From Prevotellaceae bacterium (GTDB lineage Bacteria; Bacteroidota; Bacteroidia; Bacteroidales; UBA932): a stretch of 15,313 nucleotides of DNA. Where the stretch lies: contig JAIRUB010000128.1 of NCBI GenBank assembly GCA_031254635.1, forward strand, positions 1-15,313, written 5' to 3'. Below, piece by piece: positions 6,778 through 13,573 of this stretch (the stretch's first letter is position 1; the number at the start of each line of letters is the position of its first letter). The notes beneath the pieces were generated by a model. That model was not told the DNA's origin. It saw only the letters and a list, made by a program, of their open reading frames with translations, and did no database searches. Made by a program: the position numbers and the translations under genes.

Positions 6778-7196
6778 AATTAACAGCATCTAAAGAATTA
6801 GAAATCCGTTTCAGCGAAGTAGATTCGATGAATATCGTGTGGCATGGTTCGTATGCCTTGTATTTTGAAGATGCACGGGAGGCATTCGGCAAGAAATATG
6901 GTTTGGGTTATCTTGATATTTTTGGTAACGGTTATTATGCGCCATTGGTAGATTTACGATTTAATTATAAAAAGCCATTGCAATACAATCATAAGGCTCG
7001 CATAGAAATTACTTATGTAAACACTCCGGCAGCAAAACTCCTTTTTAATTATGAAATTTTTGATAATAAAGATAATTCGCTGATTGCCACAGGAAATTCT
7101 ATTCAGGTTTTCTTAGATAAAAATTTTCAATTAATGCTAACAAATCCGCCTTTTTATGAAGAGTGGAAGAAAAACAATAATTTAAATAAATTATGA
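6774..7196 (+). CDS. 4HBT-type acyl-CoA/acyl-ACP thioesterase
   Basis: A 140-residue hotdog-fold thioesterase of the 4-hydroxybenzoyl-CoA thioesterase type. The N-terminal signature is RFSEVDSMNIVWHGSYALYF (residues 12-31), with Asp17 in the catalytic position of the 4HBT family and the usual Y-x-x-YFE pattern after it. It would release an acyl group from ACP or CoA by hydrolysis; in aryl-polyene and flexirubin clusters a protein of this type is normally present, either to release the finished chain or to clear wrong acyl groups. It overlaps both neighbours by 4 nt (ATGA at each junction), so translation of the first three genes of the operon is coupled. Which thioester it acts on cannot be told from the sequence. 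Confidence 0.87.
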   Translation: MKLTASKELEIRFSEVDSMNIVWHGSYALYFEDAREAFGKKYGLGYLDIFGNGYYAPLVDLRFNYKKPLQYNHKARIEITYVNTPAAKLLFNYEIFDNKDNSLIATGNSIQVFLDKNFQLMLTNPPFYEEWKKNNNLNKL

Positions 7197-7561
7197 GACT
7201 AATAATAAAAGAGAGTAATAGCAATAACGAAGGTCAACAACTCTACCTTCATTATGATGGTAAGGAGTGGGTCGAAAAGTGGGAAAAAAAAGTAATTGCG
7301 TTCAGTATGGAGATGGAAAATCATCTTCAGGAAATTGAGCCTATTCGTAATCAGGTGCTTGCAGGGCAATTGAGCCCGCTTGCTTACCATATTGAAGCCA
7401 AAATATTCAATATCAAATTATTGTCCTCCTATACGGGAATATCAAAACGACACATTAAAAAACATCTGATACCGAAAAATTTCAATCAATTAGACGAAGA
7501 AACCCTAAAAAAATATGCCGCAACATTGGGAATTTCAGTAGAAGAACTTAAAACAGTATAA
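7193..7561 (+). CDS. Small protein with C-terminal helix-turn-helix-like domain, copy A
   Basis: A 122-residue protein that I do not recognise as a named family. The first half contains HYDGKEW and a charged helical stretch; the second half, LSPLAYHIEAKIFNIKLLSS followed by a helix pair up to SVEEL, is all-helical and resembles the XRE/Cro type fold in its last 50 residues (LLSSYTGISKRHIKKHL, then LDEETLKKYAATLGISVEEL). A close paralogue lies at 8594-8971. Each copy sits directly before a BtrH-like gene: here the stop codon touches the ATG of the next gene with no gap, and the start overlaps the thioesterase by 4 nt. Such coupling suggests a partner or regulator of the BtrH-like enzyme rather than a free DNA-binding repressor, but this is inference. 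No catalytic motif or membrane segment is visible. Confidence 0.75.
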   Translation: MRLIIKESNSNNEGQQLYLHYDGKEWVEKWEKKVIAFSMEMENHLQEIEPIRNQVLAGQLSPLAYHIEAKIFNIKLLSSYTGISKRHIKKHLIPKNFNQLDEETLKKYAATLGISVEELKTV

Positions 7562-8578
7562 ATGATGATTACAAATTTTGAACATCGTCCATCAGCGCAT
7601 TGTGAAACAGGCGTAACTTCCAATATACTAAATTTTTATGGGTGCAAACTGAGCGAATCCATGATATTTGGCTTAGGTGAAGGGCTTTCCTTTATCTACA
7701 TACCTTTCATACCTTTCAAAGGAAATGCGTTAAAATTCAGTTTTCGTACTGTTCCGGGCTCAGTCTTTGCCCGTGCATTAAAAAAATTAGGCGTCAAAAT
7801 TGGGGTAAAACGCTTTACCAACAAAGAAGAGGCAATGAAAGAGATGGACAATCTGCTTGCACAGGGAATACCTGTGGGCAATGTGGTTGGTATGTATCAC
7901 CTCCCTCATTCCCCATATCGAACACATTTTAATGCGCATACGCTTTGCGTAGTGGGGAAGGAAGGTGATGAATACACTATAAGCGACCCATCTTGGCACA
8001 CTACATTATTGAAAATTTCGTACAGCGATTTAATGAGGGTACGTTTTCCAGCAGGTGCTTTCAAACCAAATGGAAAAATGTTTTGGATAAAAGAGAAACC
8101 GGTTATTGGAGATATAAGTCACCTCATCGAGCAAAGCATCCAAAAAACGTGCAAAAAAATGCTCGGTATTCCCTTTGTGTCCTACTTTGGCGTTGCGGGT
8201 ATTGTTACGATGTCAAAACGAATGCGAAAATTGGAGAAAAGATACGGCGAAAAAGACGCAAGGGTATATTTGGCCTCTTTAATACAAGCCATTGAAGAGA
8301 TTGGAACCGGCGGTGCAGGGTATCGTTTTATGTACGGCCTTTTTTTGCACGAGGCAGCCGAAATATTGAACAAGCCAAAATTAAAAGATTTTTCCATAGA
8401 AATGACACGTATCGGTGACCTTTGGCGATTATTAGCCCTCGAATGTGGTCGAAAAATAAAAAACCGAAGCGAAGTATCATACAACGATTTAGCAGACAAG
8501 GTGGTAGAAATTGCGGCCGCAGAAAAGAAATTCTTTCTTGCTTTGAAAAAAGAAAAATTGGAGAAAAACAATAGTTAA
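7562..8578 (+). CDS. BtrH-like acyltransferase (BtrH N-terminal domain plus DUF4872), copy A
   Basis: A 338-residue protein with the N-terminal domain of BtrH, the butirosin enzyme that moves an acyl group from an acyl carrier protein to an amino group, followed by a helical DUF4872-like region (about 160-330). The family signature is present: HRPSAHCETG with Cys14, then LNFYGCKLSESMIFGLGEGL (residues 23-42). A papain-like triad can be proposed from Cys14, His126 (FNAHTLCVVG) and Asp142 (ISDP). No signal peptide or membrane segment, so it is cytoplasmic. ATG codons at 7562 and 7565 are both possible. It follows the small helical protein with no gap and is 15 nt before the second small-protein gene. 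In this cluster it may transfer the polyene or another acyl group from ACP to an acceptor; the acceptor is unknown. Confidence 0.82.
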   Translation: MMITNFEHRPSAHCETGVTSNILNFYGCKLSESMIFGLGEGLSFIYIPFIPFKGNALKFSFRTVPGSVFARALKKLGVKIGVKRFTNKEEAMKEMDNLLAQGIPVGNVVGMYHLPHSPYRTHFNAHTLCVVGKEGDEYTISDPSWHTTLLKISYSDLMRVRFPAGAFKPNGKMFWIKEKPVIGDISHLIEQSIQKTCKKMLGIPFVSYFGVAGIVTMSKRMRKLEKRYGEKDARVYLASLIQAIEEIGTGGAGYRFMYGLFLHEAAEILNKPKLKDFSIEMTRIGDLWRLLALECGRKIKNRSEVSYNDLADKVVEIAAAEKKFFLALKKEKLEKNNS

Positions 8579-8593
8579 ATTTTCGATATAAAG

Positions 8594-8971
8594 ATGGAAG
8601 CAAGAGTAAATGACAAGCTTGCCGAAACTACCGGAGAACAAATGGTCCAGTATTATTTTGATGGTAAGGAATGGCACAAAAAATGGGAAAAAAAATTTGA
8701 TGCCTGCGCAGTGGTAATGACAAAGCATTCTCAGGAAATTGAAACTATTCGCCAACAAGTACTTGACGGGCAGTTGAGCCCGCTTGCTTACCATATTCAA
8801 ACCAATTTGTTCAATGTCAAATTATTGTCTTCCTATACGAAAATACCAAAACGACATATCAAAAAACATTTGACACCTGATGTCTTTAACCAATTAGATG
8901 AAGAAACCCTTAAAAAATATGCCGCAGTGTTTGAGATTACGGTAGAAGAACTTAAAGAAATATCAGAATGA
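8594..8971 (+). CDS. Small protein with C-terminal helix-turn-helix-like domain, copy B
   Basis: A 125-residue paralogue of the protein at 7193-7561. Long identical runs are visible by eye (DGKEW, GQLSPLAYHI, KLLSSYT, KRHIKKHL, FNQLDEETLKKYAA, VEELK), while the N-terminal 15 residues and the middle differ. The DNA is also alike, for example the shared run GAGCCCGCTTGCTTACCATA. As with copy A it comes directly before a BtrH-like gene, here overlapping it by 4 nt (ATGA). The matched pairs mean that the two-gene unit was duplicated together, which argues that each small protein works with its own BtrH-like partner. No known function; a DNA-binding role cannot be excluded because the C-terminal half resembles an XRE fold. 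Confidence 0.75.
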   Translation: MEARVNDKLAETTGEQMVQYYFDGKEWHKKWEKKFDACAVVMTKHSQEIETIRQQVLDGQLSPLAYHIQTNLFNVKLLSSYTKIPKRHIKKHLTPDVFNQLDEETLKKYAAVFEITVEELKEISE

Positions 8972-9981
8972 CGCTGAATTTTGAACATCGTAGCGCTGCA
9001 CATTGCGAGGCAGGAGTGGTTTCCAACCTGCTGAACTTCTATGGCATTCAACTAAGCGAGCCAATGATTTTCGGCATTGGTGCCGGGCTTTACTTTATCA
9101 ACATGCCCTTCGTACCATTTAAAGGCAACATGTCGAAATTTAGCTTTCGTACCTTGCCGGGAGGCATCTTTGTTCATGCAATGAAAAATTTACAAGTCAA
9201 AGTTAGCATGAAAAAACGTTTTTTCAACGAAGAAAAAGCGATGAAAGAAGTGGACAATTTACTCGCACAGGGAATACCTGTAGGCAATGGAGTGGGTTTG
9301 TATTTCCTGCCCTATACCCCAATTCGTATTCATTTTAACGCTCATCACCTTTGTGTGGTAGGCAAGGAGGGTTATGAATACACGATAAGCGACCCAACAG
9401 TATCCACAATACAAAAACTTTCATACGATACTTTGAAGAAAGTACGTTTTAGTAAAGGTATGTTCGCCCCGAAGGGAAAAATGTATTGGGTAAAAGAAAA
9501 ACCGTCAAGTTCTCCCGACTTGCATACTGCCATTATGAACGGCTTAAAAACTACCTGTAAGAATATGATAGGTACCCCGATATTTGCGATTGGCATACGC
9601 GGTATTGTTTCGCTGTCAAGGCAAATACGTAAATTAGAGGCGAGATATGGAGAACAGGACGCATTGATATTTTTGGCGACTTTGCTACAATCAATGGAAG
9701 AATTTGGCACAGGAGGAGCGGGTTTTCGATTTTTATACAGCGCTTTTTTGTACGAAACAGCCGAAATTTTGAACAAGCCGGAATTTAAAGATTTTGCTAC
9801 AGAAATGAACAACATCGGCGACCTCTGGCGGCAATTCGCACTCGAATGTGGCCGAAAATTTAAAAAACGTAATGAAGAATCGTATGACCAATTAGCGGAT
9901 AGACTATTAGAAATTTCAGCGAAAGAAAAGGAATTTTTTGTTGCTTTAAGAAAATATATAAAGACAGCATGCAAGAAATAA
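8968..9981 (+). CDS. BtrH-like acyltransferase (BtrH N-terminal domain plus DUF4872), copy B
   Basis: A 337-residue paralogue of the protein at 7562-8578, collinear over its whole length. It keeps all proposed active-site residues: Cys13 in HRSAAHCEAG, His126 in FNAHHLCVVG and Asp142 in ISDP, and the family signature LNFYGIQLSEPMIFGIGAGL. Both copies therefore look functional; they differ most around residues 76-86 and 111-121, which may change the acceptor or the acyl donor. The start overlaps the preceding small-protein gene by 4 nt, and the end overlaps the ABC ATPase gene by 13 nt. The antisense open frame at 9372-10064 across this gene has no recognisable protein content. Acyl transfer from ACP is known for BtrH; that it happens here is inferred from the family and from the ACP gene downstream. 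Confidence 0.82.
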   Translation: MTLNFEHRSAAHCEAGVVSNLLNFYGIQLSEPMIFGIGAGLYFINMPFVPFKGNMSKFSFRTLPGGIFVHAMKNLQVKVSMKKRFFNEEKAMKEVDNLLAQGIPVGNGVGLYFLPYTPIRIHFNAHHLCVVGKEGYEYTISDPTVSTIQKLSYDTLKKVRFSKGMFAPKGKMYWVKEKPSSSPDLHTAIMNGLKTTCKNMIGTPIFAIGIRGIVSLSRQIRKLEARYGEQDALIFLATLLQSMEEFGTGGAGFRFLYSAFLYETAEILNKPEFKDFATEMNNIGDLWRQFALECGRKFKKRNEESYDQLADRLLEISAKEKEFFVALRKYIKTACKK

Positions 9982-10715
9982 TTATTAATATAAATAATGT
10001 AAGTAAAACCTATCGGGGAAATGCTGCGCCCGCAGTGAGCAATTTTTCGATTGACGTTGTACAAGGCGAAATCTTCGGCTTACTCGGTCCCAATGGAGCT
10101 GGAAAATCAACCCTGCTCAATATTTTGAGCGGGCTTTTGCCTTTCGACACCGGAAAAATCAGTATTTGCGGGCGAAAGCTACCGCAACAACTTAATGAAA
10201 TTAAACCGCTAATTGGCGTTGTTCCACAGGAAATAGCGCTCTACCCAAGTATGACCGCAGTGGAAAACCTGAAAGTTTTTGGCGGATTTTACGGATTAAG
10301 AAAAAAAGAATTGAACCGGCGTATTGACAGTTTAATTGCCTATTTCGGTTTGGCGCAAAGTAAAAATCGCTGGATAAAAACCTATTCAGGCGGAATGAAA
10401 CGCCGTATAAATCTTATTGCAGGACTATTGCACCAACCGACAATTTTATTCCTTGATGAACCCACTGTATCTGTTGACGTACAATCAAAAACGCTGATAT
10501 TAGATAATTTGAAAGAAATAAATGCACAAGGCACAACAATTATTTATACCTCACATTTTATGGAAGAAGCAGAAATGCTTTGTTCCCGCGTAGCATTTAT
10601 AGATGAGGGAAAACTGCTTTGCAAAGGTACGCCTAACGACCTGATACAGGATTCGGGTTGCGAAAATTTAGAGGCGCTGTATTTAAAATTAACCGGTAAA
10701 ACTTTACGTGACTGA
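9969..10715 (+). CDS. ABC transporter ATP-binding protein
   Basis: A 248-residue ATPase subunit of an ABC-2 type exporter. All motifs are intact: Walker A GPNGAGKST (residues 40-48, Lys46), Q-loop PQE (86-88), signature YSGGMKRR (139-146), Walker B ILFLDEP with Glu164, D-loop SVD (168-170) and switch His196. It resembles the drug and polysaccharide-type (CcmA/NatA-like) ATPases. It overlaps the BtrH-like gene by 13 nt and the permease gene by one base (TGATG), so the three products are made in step. The likely role is powering export of the pathway product, an intermediate or a conjugate across the inner membrane, together with the next gene. The substrate cannot be read from the sequence. 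Confidence 0.93.
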   Translation: MQEIIININNVSKTYRGNAAPAVSNFSIDVVQGEIFGLLGPNGAGKSTLLNILSGLLPFDTGKISICGRKLPQQLNEIKPLIGVVPQEIALYPSMTAVENLKVFGGFYGLRKKELNRRIDSLIAYFGLAQSKNRWIKTYSGGMKRRINLIAGLLHQPTILFLDEPTVSVDVQSKTLILDNLKEINAQGTTIIYTSHFMEEAEMLCSRVAFIDEGKLLCKGTPNDLIQDSGCENLEALYLKLTGKTLRD

Positions 10716-11965
10716 TGCGAAAATTTATAACACTATTATATAAGGATTACTTGTTGCTTATACGCGATATGGCAGGTCTCGGACTGATGTTCCTGATGCC
10801 TGTTGCATTAGTGTTTCTGATGACTTTTTTGCAAAACGATATACTGGGCAGAATTAACGAAACGGAGATTTCGGTACTAATGCTCAATATGGACAAGGAT
10901 GAACTGGGCAATTCTATTGAAAAACAAATTGCCGATTCGGAAAGTTTTACACTTACAAAGACAGAAGATGACGAAAATGAATTAAGGCTTGCTGTGGCGC
11001 GTGGCGATTATATGATTGGCATTGTGATTCCGGCAAATATTTCTGATTCCATTCGTGTAAATGCCGAACGTTCCGTGTTGAGAGGTTTTAGCGGAGGAAT
11101 CCATAAAAATATAGATTCTCTTACCATTCGTATTTACCTTGACCCTACGCTCAAATCATCATTCCGCAGTACGCTGATGAGTACTATGAAAGAATATACC
11201 GCCAAAACCGAACGTGATTTTCTTTTACAAGGACTAATTACTGAACTCAACAAACGTATTCCGTTTATGCTGGGAACCATAGAACTTGAAGGAAGCCAGG
11301 TGGATTTTGATGTGCAATATGCTTTCAAAGACGAAAATGCCGTTGTTCCCAACGCTACGCAGCACAACGTGCCAGCTTGGACTTTATTTGCTATCTTTTT
11401 TATCACTCTTTCTCTTTCAGTTGGTTTAATTAACGAACGAAAAGAAGGCAGTTTCAAACGTTTGCTCACGATGCCCTGTTCCTATTTTCAATATTTACTA
11501 AGTAAGGGTACTATATTTTTAATGGTTTGCCTGCTGCAGTTTGCTTTAATTTTCTCATTGGGCATCTACCTTTTCCCGCATATCGGCTTGCCGCAATTGA
11601 TACTCGGCAAAAATGCCTGGTTATTGTTGCCGATGTGTGTTTGCTCGTCATTAGCAGCTATTGGTTTTGGCATATTCATTGGGAAAATTACTACCGACCA
11701 TCAACAAGCAGCTGTCCTTGCCGCCCTTTCAGTAGTTATTTTTGCCGCTATCGGTGGAATTTGGGTACCCATATTTACAATGCCGGAAATAATGAAAACC
11801 ATTAGCCAAATTTCACCGCTAAATTGGGGGTTGAATGGTTTTTATGACATTTTGATACGCAATGGCAATTTTATTGACATTTTACCCGAATGTGTGTATT
11901 CTCTTGGTTTTGCAATTATTTGTATGGTAATTGCATTAACTTATCACAGGACAAAGAAATTATAA
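10715..11965 (+). CDS. ABC-2 type transporter permease
   Basis: A 416-residue membrane subunit that pairs with the ATPase encoded just upstream. It has one N-terminal transmembrane helix (about residues 18-40), a large extracytoplasmic domain (about 41-220) and a C-terminal bundle of about five helices starting at WTLFAIFFITLSLSVG, the layout of the ABC2_membrane_3 family. The cytoplasmic motif NERKEGSFKRLLTMP after the second helix is typical for these permeases and is thought to contact the ATPase. The last helix ends close to the C-terminus. Its stop lies 19 nt before the acyl carrier protein gene. A role in moving the pigment or its lipid-like product to the envelope is inferred from the context. 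Confidence 0.92.
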   Translation: MRKFITLLYKDYLLLIRDMAGLGLMFLMPVALVFLMTFLQNDILGRINETEISVLMLNMDKDELGNSIEKQIADSESFTLTKTEDDENELRLAVARGDYMIGIVIPANISDSIRVNAERSVLRGFSGGIHKNIDSLTIRIYLDPTLKSSFRSTLMSTMKEYTAKTERDFLLQGLITELNKRIPFMLGTIELEGSQVDFDVQYAFKDENAVVPNATQHNVPAWTLFAIFFITLSLSVGLINERKEGSFKRLLTMPCSYFQYLLSKGTIFLMVCLLQFALIFSLGIYLFPHIGLPQLILGKNAWLLLPMCVCSSLAAIGFGIFIGKITTDHQQAAVLAALSVVIFAAIGGIWVPIFTMPEIMKTISQISPLNWGLNGFYDILIRNGNFIDILPECVYSLGFAIICMVIALTYHRTKKL

Positions 11966-11984
11966 ATTATAAAAAATAAACAAA

Positions 11985-12242
11985 ATGGAAGAATTAATTT
12001 TGAAATTGAAAGAAGAGATTATTGAAATATTGAATCTCGAAGGGATGAAACCTGAAGATATTGATGCAGACGCCCCTTTGTTTGGCGAAGGCCTCGGTTT
12101 GGATTCTATTGATGCACTTGAATTAATTGTATTGATGGAAAAATCGTATGGAATTAAGTTGAAAGACCCTAATCAAGGGAAAGAAATTTTCAAATCAATA
12201 AAAGTGATGGCTGAATATATTGCCGAAAATAGAACGAAATAG
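11985..12242 (+). CDS. Acyl carrier protein
   Basis: An 85-residue acyl carrier protein that holds the growing chain on a phosphopantetheine arm. The attachment site is Ser41 in the motif GLDSIDALEL; the length, the acidic composition and the helices around the motif match type II ACPs. It is separate from the fatty acid AcpP in sequence style (DADAPLFGEGLGLDSID) and resembles the dedicated ACPs of aryl-polyene and type II polyketide clusters. It lies between the exporter genes and the ketosynthase, which it should serve, and could also be the acyl donor for the BtrH-like proteins. It is followed by a hairpin-forming repeat at 12244-12300. Confidence 0.95.
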   Translation: MEELILKLKEEIIEILNLEGMKPEDIDADAPLFGEGLGLDSIDALELIVLMEKSYGIKLKDPNQGKEIFKSIKVMAEYIAENRTK

Positions 12243-12243
12243 A

Positions 12244-12300
12244 CCACTTAATTACACGAATTATTTTTTGACATATTCTCATAATTAGTGTAATTCGTGG
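12244..12300. repeat. Inverted repeat (hairpin) between ACP and ketosynthase genes
   Basis: The arms 12244-12264 and 12281-12300 are near-perfect reverse complements (CCAC, AATTACAC and AATTAT blocks pair, with one bulge and two mismatches), with a loop of 16 nt. Sequences of the form AATTACAC..GTGTAATTCGTGG recur, as I recall, between genes in many Bacteroidota genomes, so this may be a copy of a dispersed repeat. It has no strong U-tract and should not stop transcription fully; it may tune expression or protect the mRNA upstream. Confidence 0.65.
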
Positions 12301-12309
12301 ACAAAAAAT

Positions 12310-13551
12310 ATGGCAGAAATTATGAAAGAAATTCTAATCAGCGGAATGGGTATTGTTTCGGCATTGGGTAACAATATTAAAGAAAATCTACAGTCATTGC
12401 TTGCAAACCGTAGCGGTATTGGCCCTTTGCATTACTTGCAAACTTCGCACACCGAATTTCCTGTTGGCGAGGTAAAAATGACCAATGAGGAAATGATAAG
12501 TTTGCTCAATATTTCTGAAGACGAGCCAACCATACGTACCGCATTAATGGGGATGTTGGCGCTGCGCGAAGCATTACAAAACGCAAATCTGTCAAAATCC
12601 GAAACCCGAAACCCGAAACCCGAAACCCAAAGAATCGCCTTTATTTCCGGTACTACCGTTGGTGGTATGGACAAGAGCGAACAGTTTTATCTCGATTTTC
12701 TCGAAAATGATACCCGAAATGCTTATATTTCAACCCACGACTGTGGTATTTGTACAGAAATGATTGCCAATTATTTCGGTGTTTTTTCGCAGGTAGATAC
12801 CATTTCAACGGCTTGCAGTTCGGCAGCCAACGCTATTATTTTGGGTGCGGAATTGCTTAAAAGCGGCCGCGCCGACATTGTTGTGGCCGGCGGAAGCGAG
12901 TGTCTCACGAAATTTCATTTGAACGGTTTTAATGCCTTGATGATTCTTGACCGCAAGCCTTGCAGGCCCTTTGATGCCACGCGGGCCGGTATTAATCTCG
13001 GCGAAGGCGCAGCATACGTGGTGATGGAAACGGCTGAAAGTTTTAACAAGAGACAACAAGAGCATCCTACATTGAAAGCAATGTGCAAACTCTCCGGTTA
13101 TGGCAACACCTGCGACGCATTCCACCAAACAGCCTCAGCGCCGGATGGTGAAGGCGCCTATTTAGCAATGAAAAAAGCGATTGAAGAAGCCCGCCTGTCT
13201 CCCGAACAAATTGACTATATCAATGCACACGGTACAGGAACAGAAAATAACGATTTGAGCGAAGGAACAGCAATTATGCGGCTTTTCGGCGACAAAATAC
13301 CGCCTGTCTCCTCTACAAAGTCTTTTACGGGACATACCACAAGCGCAGCAGGATGCGTTGAGGCGATACTTTCTATTTTAGCGCTGCAAAACAATTTTTT
13401 GCCCATTAACCTGAATTTTTCGGAAAAAATACCCGAATTGACCTTTGCACCTGTCGTAAGTCAACAACCCACAAAACCCTTGCAGCATATTATGAAAAAT
13501 TCTTTTGGATTCGGTGGAAATGATACTTGCTTGATATTTAGTAAAATTTGA
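12310..13551 (+). CDS. Beta-ketoacyl-ACP synthase (FabF/KS-alpha type) of the polyene cluster
   Basis: A 413-residue condensing enzyme that adds two-carbon units to the ACP-bound chain. The Cys-His-His triad is complete: Cys169 in STACSSAA, His307 in NAHGTGT and His342 in KSFTGHT (Lys337 nearby). The length and order of motifs match FabF and the aryl-polyene ketosynthases. It is followed after 22 nt by a ketosynthase-like gene lacking the cysteine, the usual KS/chain-length-factor pairing. Odd point: residues 95-107 (SKSETRNPKPETQ) are encoded by four perfect copies of the heptamer GAAACCC (12601-12628), placed in a loop before the strand RIAFISG; a change in copy number would shift the frame. 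ATG 12310 and ATG 12322 are both possible starts. Confidence 0.94.
   Translation: MAEIMKEILISGMGIVSALGNNIKENLQSLLANRSGIGPLHYLQTSHTEFPVGEVKMTNEEMISLLNISEDEPTIRTALMGMLALREALQNANLSKSETRNPKPETQRIAFISGTTVGGMDKSEQFYLDFLENDTRNAYISTHDCGICTEMIANYFGVFSQVDTISTACSSAANAIILGAELLKSGRADIVVAGGSECLTKFHLNGFNALMILDRKPCRPFDATRAGINLGEGAAYVVMETAESFNKRQQEHPTLKAMCKLSGYGNTCDAFHQTASAPDGEGAYLAMKKAIEEARLSPEQIDYINAHGTGTENNDLSEGTAIMRLFGDKIPPVSSTKSFTGHTTSAAGCVEAILSILALQNNFLPINLNFSEKIPELTFAPVVSQQPTKPLQHIMKNSFGFGGNDTCLIFSKI
12601..12628 (+). repeat. Heptanucleotide tandem repeat (GAAACCC)x4 inside the ketosynthase gene
   Basis: Four perfect head-to-tail copies of GAAACCC. The unit length is not a multiple of three, so gain or loss of one copy by strand slippage would frameshift the gene after about codon 97. 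Confidence 0.9.
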
Positions 13552-13573
13552 ACTATGATTATTTAAAAATTGC

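Larger units (their letters stand above)
7193..9981 (+). repeat. Tandem duplication of a two-gene unit (small protein plus BtrH-like)
   Basis: Units 7193-8578 and 8594-9981 have the same gene order, nearly the same length (1386 and 1388 bp) and clear similarity at protein and DNA level throughout. This is a tandem duplication of about 1.4 kb whose copies have since diverged, all four genes staying open. Confidence 0.85.

Noticed and set aside
9372..10064. 230-codon open frame on the minus strand across the second BtrH-like gene
   Set aside because: It is fully antisense to a gene with clear family motifs, its product shows no recognisable domain, and similar antisense frames (8182-8571) lie at the same place in the paralogue, as expected from shared codon use.
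12805..13128. Minus-strand open frame across the ketosynthase active-site region
   Set aside because: Shadow of the well-supported ketosynthase gene; no domain, no promoter or start context.
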